DNA of 64,000 nucleotides from Sarcocystis neurona (GCA_000727475.1 KL647326.1:248001-312000); one strand, 5' to 3'; counted from the stretch's first letter, positions 34,201 to 49,000 are shown. Made by a program: numbers and translations. The notes: generated by a model from the letters alone, not told the origin.

Positions 34201-37200
34201 AAGTAGATGATATCTCTCTGTACGGAAGGTACCGGTTTCTCGAGCAGTACACATGGATACGTATATATACGTGCATGCATTTATTTACATATATGCACAC
34301 ACAGTAAATGCATTGATATGTGTACTAGATATCGTGTCTTCATTATATATACGTATGTGTAGAGAGAAGAAGAAGAAGACTTCAGGTAGACACGTGGAGA
34401 GACCGGTGGTGTTATATGAGGGGCGGTACATGCAGTTGCAGCCATATATAGATGTAGACATGTATCGGTACGTGTATATATATCTGTGGATGCGAATACT
34501 CATATATGTGTGGGGAAGAAATTCGTATGTGTGTGCATTTGGTGTATCTGAAGAGTGGTGCCGGGGTGTCACTTCTCTCTGGCTGCACAGCGCCCTTTAG
34601 CTTTCCGCCGTACATACGCGTACACGTCTATAATATACATATATGTGTGTGTGACCGTCCCTCCACGTGTACGTTAATATATAAATATGTGTAGATTTCT
34701 GAGCAAGCTGGGAGCGCAGGAGAAGAGGAGGAGAATGCAGGGCTGCTCAGATGCTGCGAAGATATCTGCTGCGTCGGCGAAGTTGCTTTGCAGCTGCGCG
34801 TGAGCAGCTGCTGGTGTTGCTGCACTCTCGGTGTCTCGGTCGTCGTGCTGCGGCGTAGGGCCGCTACTGAGATCGCCGTTGCAGCGGCTCATCTTGACTC
34901 GCAACTTAGGCTGCAGCATCTGCTAGAAGGATCTCTGATTTGCTGGTATTAAGGAAGGTCTCACTCCACAAATATTGACTTGGAGGTCCACTTTCATCTC
35001 TTCTCTGTGCTGCAGCGGCGGAACTCTGCTGCTGCGCAGGAGAAAAGTCCTTCTGCAGCCGCGGCGGTGGTGTGGGAGCTTCTGCTGTCCGGTTTCGGCC
35101 CGCGTGTTGCTGCTGGTGTTGCTGCTGACAGCGTCGTCCTCGCGCGCGCTGCTGCTGCGCTGTTGAACAGGCCGTGCACACCAAGATCTCCTCAGCGACT
35201 TCGGTATACACGTGGCACAGATGCTGCCGGTGCTGCGGCTGCTTGTCCAGCCGCAGCCCCTCCTTACTGTAGGGTCCACACATACACCGAGACAGTCGTG
35301 CTGCTGTTGCTGCTGCTTCGGTGGTTGCTGCTCCGTCCCTGCAGTGTGCTCTGCATGGGCGGGGGTGCAACAGGTGCTCTCGTAGCTGCAGTTTGCCGCC
35401 TCACGCGCTTCGTCTCCCTGCTGCGGCTGCTTCCTGTCAGCACTCCGTCTGCTGCTGCAGGAGCAGCATCGGCGTCGCGTTACATTTGGCTGCTGCTTCC
35501 CTGCTGCAGCGTCACCCGTAGTCATTTCGTTCTCTTTTCCTTTTGCTGCTGCTGTTGCTCTCCACGTGGCTCTCTGTCTTTGCAGGTTTCATCCATCGCG
35601 CTTGCTCTTGGCGGTGGGGGGTGATCGAGGAAGTCTGAGACTCTTCGACGTCGCTCCCTTCTTCTTTGCTGCTGCAGCTGCTGCCTTGCCCGTCCGACCC
35701 GTCGGTGCTGCCGCAGCTAACGGAGCAGCTGCTGTGTCGCGTGCTGCTGCTGCCGCTGCTGCTGCTGCCCTGCGGGGTGTGGGGTTTACTTTCGAGGAAC
35801 ACGGCTCCGGCGTTACCGCGCTCGAGTTCGTTCCCAGTGCCTGCCGCACCTCCACTCCCAACAGCGACGCCCTCGCACAGCAGCAGCAGCAGGAGAAAGA
35901 CCGGCAGCAGGAGCAACAGGACTCTTCGCTTGGGTACCTGGTTTCTGCTGCGGGAGATAGGGTGCTGAGTGTGTGGCAGTTGCAAGGGCAGCTGCAGGCA
36001 GGAGCAGGGCGGCCGGCTGCGATCGCGGCAGCAGCAGCAGCACCCCCGCACCGCCAGGAGGAGGAGGAGCTGACTCGCAAGCAGCGGCAGCAGAAAGAAA
36101 AGAAAGCGACCCTGCTGCTCCAGCAAATGCAGGCGCAGCAGCAGCAGACACCGCGACGTCTTGCTGCTGCGCTGCTGCACATTCCGACGCACGAACTTAT
36201 CACCTCTCTCAGCAGTCTTTCTGCGCTCACTGCATGCAACAGCAACAGCAGCAACAACAGCAGCAAAAAGAGTAACAGCAGGTTGTTGCTGCTGACGGGC
36301 GGAGACAGCGGCTGCGTTTCCCTGTGGGATCTGCCGCGGAGGAGAATTCTTGCTGTAAGATGCCCGCGCCCGTCGTAAAACGTTTCTTCTCTTCGACTTT
36401 GCTTCACGTGCTGCAGGTGCCGCTGCTAGTGCTGCTGCTGTTGCAGCTGCTGTTGCTGTTGCTGCTGCTGCTGTTGATGCTGCTGTTGCTGCTGCCGTTG
36501 TCTGTGCTCCTTCTGATGCTGCTGTCGCAGCTGCTGTTTTTGCTGCGGCTGTTGCTGCTGGTGCTTCCCTTCCTTCTGGTACCGCTTGCGGCTGCCATTC
36601 CTGGTGCATGCGGAGGTTTCTTTAGCGGACGGTCACGGCTGCTGCAGCTGCTTGATGACGCGCGGCCCTTCAAGGAGGCTGCTGCTCTGTTCAGAAGCTG
36701 TCGGTGCGGCTGGTGCTGCTGTCGCCGCAGATGTATCGTCTGTGCGTCCTGCTGCTGCTGCTGTTCGACTACGCACACCTTCCGCTCTGCGTGCCTGCTG
36801 CCGCTGTTCTTGCAAGTGATTCACCAGGGCAGCAGCAGGCCTGCTGTCGAGTTGGTTGCCTTTTCTTGCACAAGTTGCCGTAGCTCTACTTTGTGTCTCG
36901 GTCTGTGTGTCTCGCAGCGCTCCCCGTCTCCGTCTCTGTGTCTCCTTTTGCATGCGTCGAAGGATTTTACCCCACACCCCCACGGACGAGGTGCTCCTGC
37001 AGTATTCTGTCTCGCCTTCCGTTCCGTTTGAACTCGCTTCTTTGCTGCTGCGCTTCTTCGCGGTCGTGGCCAGCAGTGGTTTCTGCTGGTCTTGCTGCTG
37101 TGCTGCTGCTCTGTACAGCTGCTGCTGTTGCTGCTGTTTCATCCTGCAGCTGCGCTGCTACCGACTCGTGTATCTGCTGCGCTGCTGCTTCTGTTGCGGA

Positions 37201-39829
37201 CGGGCCTGGGCTGCTGCGGCTCCTTTTCTTCAACATGCTGCGATGCTGCGCGTGCTGCTCGTTTTCTGCAGCGCGCTGTTGCTGCTACGCCTGCTGCTGT
37301 TGCACCGTCTGTCGCTGCTGCTGTTGCCTGCAGTCTTTCGCCCTGCCGACTCCCCCGCGTCTTGGGTCAGCGGCGGGAGGACGGACGTCTGCTGCTGCTG
37401 CGGCTGCTGCAGAGGAGCAGGAGGACCTTACTGGCGTTGTGCGGAGTCTGCAGCTGCTGCTGCCCCCCCGCCCGCAGGTGGCAGCAGCAAAGGAAGAAAA
37501 CAAGGAGAAAAGAGAGGCAGCAGCCGCTGCGCGACTCATGGCAGTACAGGAGTCAGGCGTCGTGTCTCTGCTGCCGCTTGGCTGGTTCTTGTTGCAGGAG
37601 CAGCAGCAGCAACGGCGCGGGGGGGACAGCGTCTCAACACCAGAGGCAGCAGCAGCCTCCCATCAATCGCGCAAGCGAAAGGCTCTGTGCCAGCACACGT
37701 CTTCGCATGCGGAGGAAGAAGGAGCAGCAGGCGCCACAGAGGCAGCAAGCGCAAGAGCAGCAGCAAGCGCGACAACAGCAGAGTACTTGATAGGGCAGCT
37801 TGAAGGAATTTTTGCATGTCGCTTTCTTCCGCCGCCGCCTCGCCAGTGCAGCTGCTTCTGCTGCACCAGGCGCCGCATTGCTGCCGCAGCAGAGCTTGGA
37901 GGTGCGATGGTCACCCGGCTCGGTCGGTCTTCAGCAGCTGCTGCAACTGCTGTGGCTGGTGGCGGGAGCGGGACAGTTGCCCTTTGTTCAGCGAATTCTG
38001 CCGCTGCAGCGGCCGACGCTTCTTCGTGTTTCTCTTCGTTTTTTCCGTCGTCCGCGGCAGCCTCTTCTGCAAAGGCTGCGCTGCAGCTGCTGCGAGCCGA
38101 CGCCCAGAGACAGCCGTCGCAGCTGGTCGCTATCGTCGGCGAGACGCAGCCGTGGCTCCTGCAGTTGAACGGCATCGCACGCGGCTCTCCGATCGGTCGT
38201 AGTCGCTTCGCCTCTGCTGCTGCTGCCTCGCACACTGCGGCTCTGCGTGATGCTGCTGCTGCTCCTGCTGCTGCTGCCGTGGAAGGGGAAGACTGCGAGC
38301 CCCATGCAGACGTTGTCTCTGCCCTGGACGTCTCTCGACACGGTAGGGGGTTGCTGCTGCTTCCTTTCCGAAGTCTTCGTCGACCTAATCGTCTCTCCTT
38401 GGAGGCCTTTCACGTCCGCGTCTCTTCTCCCTATACATCTGCGTCGTAGGCATCCCCGTGCGCATCTGTCTGTGGGGAGAGAGACAGAGAGACTGGGGGA
38501 TACATACGTCTTCGCGTACAGCTGGTGACGTCTGAGCCTAAATAAAGGATCACGGGGTTTAGCGAAGACAGATGGAAGTCAATACATATATATATATATA
38601 GAGAGAGAGAGATATATATATATATGTATTTGGCTGTTGATGTGTATATATACAATACGTATAGGTCACGGCAAGAGAGTTTTGAAGAGACAGTTTTGAA
38701 GACACACGTGTACATGTATAGGCGGTGGTCAAGCGAAGACAGAGAGAAGTCAATGTATGTGTAGCTGTTCATATGTGTGTATCTGTTGGTGTGCGTATAT
38801 ATCACATGTATGTTGATCAAGGAAAGTTTTTACGCAGAGCGGAGCACGGAGCAACACCAGTAGGGGCGGCGGGTGCTGCTGTGTTGATGTGGGATATCGG
38901 GTCCTGAGGAAGAGGATTCTGATGTTGCTGCTGCGATAGTACAGCTGCTGCTGCTGCGATAGTGCTGCTGCTGCTGCGATAGTGCTGCTGCTGCTGCGAT
39001 AGTGCTGCTGCTGCTGCGATAGTGCTGCTGCTGCTGTTGCGATAGTGCTGCTGCTGCTGTTGCTGCGGTAGTGCTGCGGCTGCTGCTGCGAGAGTGCTGC
39101 TGCTCGGGCGGCTGCTGCCGCTGCGAAAGTGCTGCTGCTGCTGTTGCTGCGGTAGTGCTGCGGCTGCTGCTGCGAGAGTGCTGCTGCGAGACCGCTGCTG
39201 CTTCCACTTTTCACTGCTCTCGTGGGTGCGTCGCTGCTTTTTCTCTCTGCGGCTGGTGTTGGTGAGGCGTGTAATTCGTCTCGATTGTTCTTCCTTTTTG
39301 CTGGCGCTTCCTGCTGCTGCTGCTGCTTTCGACCGTCACTACGTGCTGCTGTGCTGCTGCGGTTTCCTTCTGTGCTGCTGCTGGCTCTTGTTTTTCTGCC
39401 TGTTTTGCCTCTTCTTGCTTATCTTGGGGGAAAAGCGGGGCAGCCGCGGGTGTAGGACTTCGTCTCTCTGACTCCCGTTTGCGTTCTACGCTCTTGCTGC
39501 TGCTGCATGCACTGGCAGGCTGCTGGGTGGTGAGCGGCGCTCGCGATGGTTCCCTCGCTGTTTGGCATACGGCAACAGGAACCCTGGCAGCTCGCGTTCC
39601 TGCTGCTCTTCACGGGGGCTGCATCAGCGCAGTTGCTCTCCAACAGAAAAAGTGGTAAGACGACGAAGTGCGGCGGCAGCAATAGCAACAGCAGCAACAG
39701 CAGCAACATCCGCAACAGCAGCAACAGCAGCAACATCCGCAACAGCAATAACAGCAGCAACAGCAACAGCAATAACAGCAGCAACAGCAACAGCAATAAC
39801 AGCAGCAACAACAGCAGCAGCAACAGCGG

Positions 39830-39870
<41 letters not shown>

Positions 39871-39989
39871 GCAGCAGCAACAGCAGCAGCAACAGCAGCA
39901 ACAGCAGCGGCAGCAGCAGCAGCAACAGCAACAGCAGCAACAGCAGCAACATCCGCAACAGCAATAACAGCAGCAACAGCAACAGCAAT

Positions 39990-40032
<43 letters not shown>

Positions 40033-40090
40033 ACAGCAACAACAGCAGCAGCAACAGCAACAGCAGCAGCAACAGCAGCAACAGCAGCGG

Positions 40091-40131
<41 letters not shown>

Positions 40132-40425
40132 GCAGCAACATCAGCAACAGCAATAACAGCAGCAACAGCAGCGGCAGCAGCAGCAACAGCAGCAGCAAAT
40201 CTGCGTCGGTGCGCGTTTGCAAACGTTACTTCACGTACTGCGCACGTGGAATTATACGCCAAATATTTCTACGCATGTATTCCTTCGTGACTCTATACAC
40301 ATATACACATATGCTTAACATCCATACATATATACATGTGTGCATACGTACATATATATATACATACATACATACGTACTTTACATTCATACACACGATA
40401 CGTCACATTCATACATACATATACA

Positions 40426-40456
<31 letters not shown>

Positions 40457-42969
40457 CATACATGCATATGTACATTACATACGTGTCCTTTGTATGCGCC
40501 ACTCCGATCTTTTGAAAAGGTGTCTTTCTCTGAAGGAGATATATATATATATATATATACATATATATGTATGCCCATGCAATATATATACAAGGAGAAA
40601 GAGAGAGGCTTGTATGAATATCCGCACATATGTGTATATACGTGCACGTGTACGTATCGCCCCACATGAGACCGGTGCTTTTTTCCAAAGCACGTCTCTC
40701 TGCTCTTTACACATATATATATATATATATGCATGTATGTATATATAGATATATAGAACAATATTCATATGTATATATATATGAATACGAGGATATGTAT
40801 GTGTAAGGATCCATTAAGTGCAGTGGGGCACATATGCGTCCACTTGTGTCCACGCGTCGTGTGGCTGGTCATATTTGTAGACAGAGGCATAGCATTCGTA
40901 AACAACTATATATATATATATGTGTGAGGAATATAAAATGCATCCATATATATGCGCCAGGAGATCTGTGTCAGTACATATATATACGTATGTATTACAT
41001 GTAGAAGATTACTGTGTAGGGAGATCAATATAGGCCTGATGGACAGGTGTACCCTCCAAGGTAGATACATAGACTGATACATATGTATACGCGTATGTAC
41101 GAAAGGATAGGAAAGTGAAAGCAGGTTTACATGCGTCGGCCGCCATAGCTGTGTGTACACATACACGTATATGTGTATGCTTGTGTAAGTAGACGGGTAC
41201 GGAGAGAGATAGGCATATACGAATGTAGACGTATGGGACTGCGAGGTAGATGAATCTGCGTGCTTCTGTTGCTGCTGCTGGTGCGCAGGTCGGGAGCGTC
41301 TCCGCTGCCAGTGGATCGAGCAAAAGCGAGGAAGAAGAAGAAGAAGCGAAGCTCGGCAGCAGCAACAGCAGGAGACGAAGAGGAAGAGGAGGAAGAAGAC
41401 GAGTCAGCGGCAGCAGCAGCAACAACACTTTGTAGCTGCGACTGCAGGGGTATTAGTCCGGCCACCCCACACACGCTGCTGTTTGCTGCTGCGTCTGAAG
41501 GCACCCATCGCGTCGTCAAAGTGTGGCGCTTCGACATCACGCCTGTGGCTCTCGGCCTCGGGGCGGGCAGTCCGCACAGTCCCGACAGCAGCAACAGCAG
41601 CAGAGGAGAAGGAGGAGGAGGCGGAAGCGGGACGCAGGTGTTGACTTCTTCGGTGGCGTCTGTCGCCGCCCACCGGAAGGATATTAACGACGTGAAGATC
41701 TCTCCGGATGACTCGGTGAGGGGGAGAACAGCAGGAGCAGCAGAACGGGGAGGAGTCTCCAACTTGCTTGCTGCTGCAGCTGCTAAAAGCGTGGAAATTC
41801 AATCACACTCTCCTGTGTGTATGTATGTGTGTATGTATCTATGGGTGTGTATACATATATGTCTATCTCTGTGTGTGCGTGTAGGGGGGGGGTTGTATGT
41901 ATATATGTGTGTATGTATGTATGTATATAGATATGTGTCTACGTGTATGTGTGTGTGTATATGTATATGGATGCATGTGCATATATATATGTATATGCGT
42001 GTGTATGTGTGTGTGTGTGTGTACATATGTGTATATACCTATATATATGCATATATATATATGCATGTGTGTACGTGCCATCCGTCTCCCGTTGTGTGAG
42101 TTTTTTTGTTAACTTCGTGTCGCTTTGAGGAGCGCTGTGTCTCTGCAGCATCGTCTTTTAATGTTCTCCTTTTCCTTCTTCTTCTCCGAAGTCCCCATGC
42201 TGCAGTAATCCATGCTATATATATATGTGCATCTCTACGTGTGTTTCTGTGTCGATGGCGAGAATCACAACCCACGCCTCCACATATACATTCGTAGATA
42301 CAAATATATCTCTGTCTACCCGCACTACGCCTACATATATATATATATATATATGTAGATACGTATACGTAGGGCTGCACACGTGCTGCATCACCGTATA
42401 ATATATATATATATATACGTACTACCACTGCGTATATATGCATATATATATATATATGTGTATATATGTGTAAACGTCTACTTGTATGTATGTATATGTA
42501 GACGTTTCATGTCTGTGTATATATATATATATGCATATATATATATATATGTATGTGTATGTACGCGTACTAGGTGTACGTATATATTAGAGACAGAGAG
42601 AGATACGGGATTGGGGCAGATGGTATGCAGCATTGCGAAGGATGATACACCACTGAAGAGGTGCTGTTGCAGCAGATATTCTTCCCCTAACTCATACATG
42701 TATATCTACTTCTAGGCGTATATGTACATATCTTTGTGAATGACATTCTTCTTGTTGATTTTTCTCGTCTTCCGAGTTGTATTCATGTGTCTGTGTGTGT
42801 GTGTGTGTCTATGTGTGTCCGTATATATATATATATATATATATATGAGCCACAGTCTTCTTCTTTTCCTCCATTATATGTACATATATATCCGTATGCA
42901 TGTACAGCATATGTATGACGGACAATTTTCCCTATTCCTCCTATTCGTGTATGTATGTGTGTGGATATG

Positions 42970-43006
<37 letters not shown>

Positions 43007-46000
43007 CTCTCTCTCTGTGTATATATGTATTTGGTGGTGCATGTGACTACGTGTGTATGTGTTTGTCCGTTTTGCTGCAGCTGCTGTGCACGGCAAGCCA
43101 AGACAAGACAGCCCGACTGTTTACGTTTCCGGCGCTGCAGCCGGTCGGCGAACTCCGCGGCCACGCACGAGCGCTTTTTTGCTGCGCCTTCGCCAAGAAG
43201 AACAAAATCCTTCTGACCGCCAGTGCAGACGCCACTGTCAAGCTGTGGAGTATTGATACTCTGTCTTGCATGCGAACATTTCAGGTAAAAGTTCGCTGCT
43301 TTGACGACCCGTCGCCTATCTTCTTCTCCCCGTCCGCAGCTCTCCCCTACAGCCAGAAGCAGAGCACTCTTCCGTCGGCTGATGTAGAGACATACATGCT
43401 GATACACGCAGGTATATATGTGTGACCCCCACGCATATGGATGAAGGCAGAACACTCATGGGCTGATATAGAGATGAAAATATGGATATACATATATTTT
43501 AACGCAGACTCGTACATACACAGATATATGTATACGGAGACAGACCTTGATATATGTACACACATATATATATGTATAACGCAGAGTCATACATACATTT
43601 ATGTGTGGGTCACTATAAATGCATGTATATGTGGATCTGCGTACTTGCCTGTGCTTATACGTCAATGCATGTATAAGGGCTGTACACATATATGGATATC
43701 CGCGTAGATGGAAATATGTGTCTATATGTGTCTTGCTTCCACGTGTGTATACACCTGCATGCGGACAGACATATATGTGTGTATATTCTACGTGCACAAG
43801 TACATCCGTCTGTCTATATGTGTGGAAATGTTTATATGCGTGTATGCTTCTATATTTTGCTTGTATATATACATATATATATACGCGTATACACATATCT
43901 GCGTACATGTGTGTACTGCGTTTGCACTTGCATATCCATCCATATATATATGTGTGTGTGTGTCAATAAATGTATGCCTATGTGTCTCTGTGTATTTGTA
44001 CAAGTATGTCTATCTATATTTACATATGTATGTGCGTTTGTGGGTCTGTATATTGTCCATGTACGTGTAGAATATATGCATCTATACTTGTAGAGATGTG
44101 TGAATCTGTGTCTGTGTCTGTCGATTTGATGTGTATACCTCATATATATAGACTTCTGTGGGTAGGTTCAAGTAACTTTCATACATATACTGTACCTACG
44201 AATATATATGTGTATATGTATACGTACACACGTGTTTGTTTATATATACACACGTGTGTGATTGGTAGGACGTGTGCGCCAGTGACGAGGTTTTCAAGTA
44301 GTAGAGACATATCCTACGGAGGAAAGGAACCGCAACAGGAGTTCACACACAAGTTCCCCATATAATATGCGTACCTCTCCCAACTTTTCTGCGGAAACTG
44401 CGTCGTTTCTGCCTCCGTTGAATTACATATATGTACGTGTCTGTGTGTGTGTGTGCACACCCACACATACAGAGCTACTCGGCGTGCACCTCGACGTAGT
44501 CTCCACACATACAGACACAGAGGTAGAAGGACAGAGGAAGTACCCATCCACGTACACACATAAAGGCAGAGCACAGTAGAGAGAGAGGAGGACAGAGAGA
44601 CGGAGACGCGAGAAGAAGTGGCGACACAGAGAGACAGAGACAGAAAGGGAGACAGACAGAGGCGCAAAAAAAACGCACCTCCATACAGAACGGTAGAGAG
44701 AGACGAGACAACAAAAAAGAGGAAGTCAGACAGAGCGCGACGCAGAGACAGCGAGACAGAGGGAGGCGGGGAGACACGGAGACAGAGGGGGAGACGGCGA
44801 GAGAGGGGGAGACAGCGTAGGTACGAAAGATACAGTCCCAGCAGTAGCGGTCAAAACAGAGAACTCATTTCGTCTGAACCAAAGAGAGACGGAGAGACAG
44901 GAAGAGAGACGGCGAGGGAGACAGCGAGGGAGGGAGACAGGGAGAGACGGCGAGAGAGAGGGAGACGGAAACGGAGAGACGGGAAGAGAGACAGGGGGAG
45001 AGACAGAGAGAGACGGAGACGGGAAGAGAGACGGCGAGGGAGACAAGGAGAGAGAGACGGAGACACGGACGGAGAGAGAGGGAGAGGGGGGAGACGGAGA
45101 CACAGAGACAGAGAGAGGCGGAGACACGCAGACAAAAGGAGAGACAGAAAGAGAGACGGCGAGGGAGGGGGGGCGGGGGGACAGAGAGAGACGGAGGCAG
45201 GAAGAGAGACGGCGATAGATGGAGGCGGAGACACAGACGGAGAGAAACGGAGAGAGACGGAGACAGAAGGAGGGACAGCGAGAGAGGGGGGGGCGGGGAG
45301 ACACAGAGAGACGGAGACACAGGGACAGAAAGGGAGACGGCGAGAGGGGGAGGACGGAGACACACACACACACACACACGCATTTGGAGGTAGAGGGGGA
45401 AGAGAATGAGGGGGGAGTGCGTGTGGGTGCTGTTGAGGTCTGTTGCAGTCGGGACGAGTATGTACTGCTTCTCTACAGGGTCTGTACTGTTCGCTGCTTG
45501 TTCGCTGCTGATGCTGTTGCTCAAGCCGAAATGTGACTGGCTGCCTGGTGTGTGTGTGTGTGTCGATAGCGAAAGAGAGAGAGACAGAGACGGGGAGAGG
45601 GAGACACGAAGACAGCAATATTCTCGGGCGTCAATTTCACTATCCGGACTCTGGCATACAATTCGAGACAAGGGAAAAAACGTAGACACACAAATATATA
45701 TATGAGTGTGATGACCGTATGTGTGAATGCTGCTGCTGTGTGGAGATGTATAAATATATATATGTGTATAGATATTTGTATGGACGATTCATCAGAGAAG
45801 CAAAGAGAAAGACATACATCTATATATGCGTATACACATTTGTAGGTGTATGTATGTATGCGTCAAGGGGAGTGTATGTGTGTAAGAGGCCGCTACGTAT
45901 AACTCTTCAGAGAAACAAGGAGAATGATATAGATGTATATATGTTTGTATGTATGAATAGCCAACGAAAAAGGAGAAAGACATATATATATATGTTTGTG

Positions 46001-49000
46001 TGTATCTGTGGCAGTGTATGTGTGAATGCTGTTGCTACGTAGAGGAATACGGGAGAGAGACAATAGGAGAGACATACATATATATGTATATGTGTTTATT
46101 TGTGGAGAGAGTTAATGAGAAAGACACATATATGTATATACACATATATGTATGATGGGGAGTGTGTGTGTGTGAATGCTGCTGTGCTGATGCTTGTCTG
46201 CTGCTGTCGCTGTTCGACGTGTTGCTGCTGGGTCTGCAGAACCCGGGAGACGGTGGATTTTTAGCTGCTGCTTTTATAACAGCAGAAGCGCAGCTGCTCG
46301 CTGCTACTTCTCACGGCGAGCTGCTGCTGTGGAATGTACGTACAGCGGAGTGTGTTGCGACGCTGCCGCAGGTGCACAGCGACAAGGTGAGAAAGCGCAG
46401 ACTGCATCAGAGCAAAGAAGCAACAGCACGAAAGAGACAGAAAGATTCGTGGAAGAAAACGAAGAAGAAGGGTGGATAAGAAGGGAGAAGACGAAGATCA
46501 CGTGGGAGGAGGCGAGGAGGAGGAAGAAACATCAGAAGAAGAGGAAGCATTGAGTAGTAGTCTGAACAGCACTGCGCCACTGCAGCAGCAGCAGCAGCGT
46601 AGAAGCGGGAGCAGCAGGAGGGACAGCGGCACAGCAGCAGCAACAGCAATCGCAGCAGTAGCAGCTAACACTGCCTGCCAGCAGGCGGCGAAGAGGGGAC
46701 GCTGCTTCTGGTGCTGTTGCGGCGCTGGTGCTGTTGTTGCGCTGCTGGTGTTGCTGCGCTGCTGCTGTTGTTGCGCCGCCGGTGTTGCTGCGCTGCTGCG
46801 GAGTGCCGTTGCTGCTGCAGTCACTGCTGGTGATAACCGAGCGCTGCTGCAGTTGCTGCTCCGCGTGTCGCCTGCGGCTGCTGTTGCTGCTGCTCGCTCT
46901 GCTCGCATGTCCTGCTGCTGCTTCTTCGTTTCCCTCCGTAGCTCTCTGAAAACGCTGCTGCGCTGCGTTTACCTGTTCTGCTGTTGTGTGTATGCTGCTC
47001 TTGCTCGTCCTGGTGCTGCTGCTGCTCCTGTTTCTTCCCCGACCTCCGCCGGCACCGACTTCACTTCGCTGCTGCTGCTCCCGTTGCTGCTTGTCCGCTC
47101 GCACACAGACACTGTTGCTGCTGCTGGGCCGCCTCTTTTCTGTTGCGCGGCGGTCCCATCGGTGCCGGTGCAGCTGTTCCTACCGTTGCACACGGTACGC
47201 GCGCTGCACCAACTGGTGGCGGTGTTGTTCTTGCCGTGCTGCAGTTGCTGCTGTCTATGTCTCGCTACCCCACATGCGGATGTGAGGCTTCGCCCCTCCC
47301 GCTTCGCTGGCTTTGGCTGCTGCTGCTGCTGTACGGTTTCTCTGTTACAGCCACTGCCCCATCCGTCCACAGAACGATTGCTGCTGCTGCGCGGGAGTGG
47401 TGCTGCTGCTACGGCTGCGCGTGGGAGTGATGCTGTTGCTGCTGCGGATGACAGTGAGGCTCCTGCTGCTGCTGCAATGCTGCGCCTGGCTGCATGCTAT
47501 CCGCACCCGTCTGGCGTCTACACCTGCAGGGAGGAGCCGGGTGACACCTACGCATGAACTTTTTCTCTTTTATTTGCTGCTGTCCGTTTGCCTTAGTGCG
47601 TCCCACGTCCCCTGCAGCCTTCACTCTCTTTTTATTCTTGCAGCATCTGCTGCGGCTTCTGCTGCGTTTATGCTGTGTGCATGCGGCGCGCAGGTCTGGT
47701 GCCTAGATGTGTGGGGAGGCGAGATGATGGCAACGGGCGGAGCAGACGGCCGGATTTGCATTTGGACTGACGTGACGGCTGCAATTCTGCAACAAACGAA
47801 AGTGGGGCTTCGTTTTTCTGTTCTCCTCCCTCTTCTTTATTCTCTTCCTGCCAACTTCTTCGTGATGGTATTGCAGATGAAGAACAATATATATGTATAT
47901 CCACATATACATATATATGCGCGTACGTATCTGCGCGTGAGTATATCTATGGGTGACACAGGGATGGTGATTTCCTCGGTATACGCACGTATGTATTCAT
48001 GTATATGGATATGTATGTGTTCGTGCGTATATATGTGGGTGACGCAGGGATGGTGATTCCCTCCCTGTGTACAGTACAGAGTACGCGTGTACATGGCAGA
48101 AGGTGAAGCATCCCCCCAGCAGTGGCACTTCTCAGCGTCACCGCCACGCGTTCTGTAAAGCACCCACTTGTATGTGTGTGTGTGTGTGTGTCTCTCTGTC
48201 TCTCAATATGTGTATGTGTGTGTGCATGCATCTTCAAGTTTCCTCGTGTGGAACAGAAAAGAGCAGAAGGTTCCATCCTGCATGCGATGTGTCGCTGGGG
48301 GAGAGATGTGTGTCTGTAGCCCGCGGGGTCAGGGAGCCATCGAGACGCGCAACAGCTGCTGCTGCTGCTGGTCGCCGCGAACCAGAGAAACACCACAGCA
48401 AAGAGAAGAAGGAGAGTGAAGAAGGAGAGGTTACACATGGGGGTGATAGGGAAGAAAGGATGGAGAGGTTCGCGAAAAAACAGACGGGTGATGGGGGTCG
48501 TGGAATACCAAGCAAATACACGAGAAAGAGCGGAAAATGGAATGATAGGAAGGACAGAGCTCGACTGGCATCCGCATACGTGTGTGTATTTCCGAGACGC
48601 AGAAAGCAGGTAGAAACACGTACAGCATTTGTAGAGAAAGGGCGAAAAAGGAGGAATACGAGGACTACCACTTCGAGACGTCGAGGGAGATCTGCGTAGA
48701 TGTATAAATCTACCCGCAGTGACCGCCAGAGAAAAAATAACATACAGAGAGGAGGTCAGTAGAAGTGTCTTCATAGATAGGACACCATATACGTATATAG
48801 AGAGAGGGAAAGATATGGTGATAAATCTTCATAGACAAAGGTGTGTATGTGTGTTGATTTAGGGAAGATATGTTAGTAATATATTATATAACATATGCCT
48901 CTATATGTGAATACTGTCTTATATGTATGCCTGTACGTTAATAGTATATCATATATATATGTTTGTGTGGATATCTGCCGTTGTGTAGACAGAGAATGGT

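Noticed and set aside
34923..35525. Minus-strand frame of 200 codons within UTP13 intron 2
   Set aside because: Gln/Ser/Arg/Cys-rich antisense of a CTG-rich intron end; no domain, though a nested gene cannot be fully excluded.
39419..40222. Minus-strand poly-Leu frame of 267 codons
   Set aside because: Antisense of the AGC/AAC array in UTP13 intron 5.
44618..45689. Arg/Glu/Asp-rich plus frame and Ser/Leu/Pro-rich minus frames
   Set aside because: Generated by the GAGACGG polypurine tract in UTP13 intron 7.
48857..48863. Single TTTAGGG-like heptamer
   Set aside because: One isolated copy; no telomere-like array anywhere in the window.
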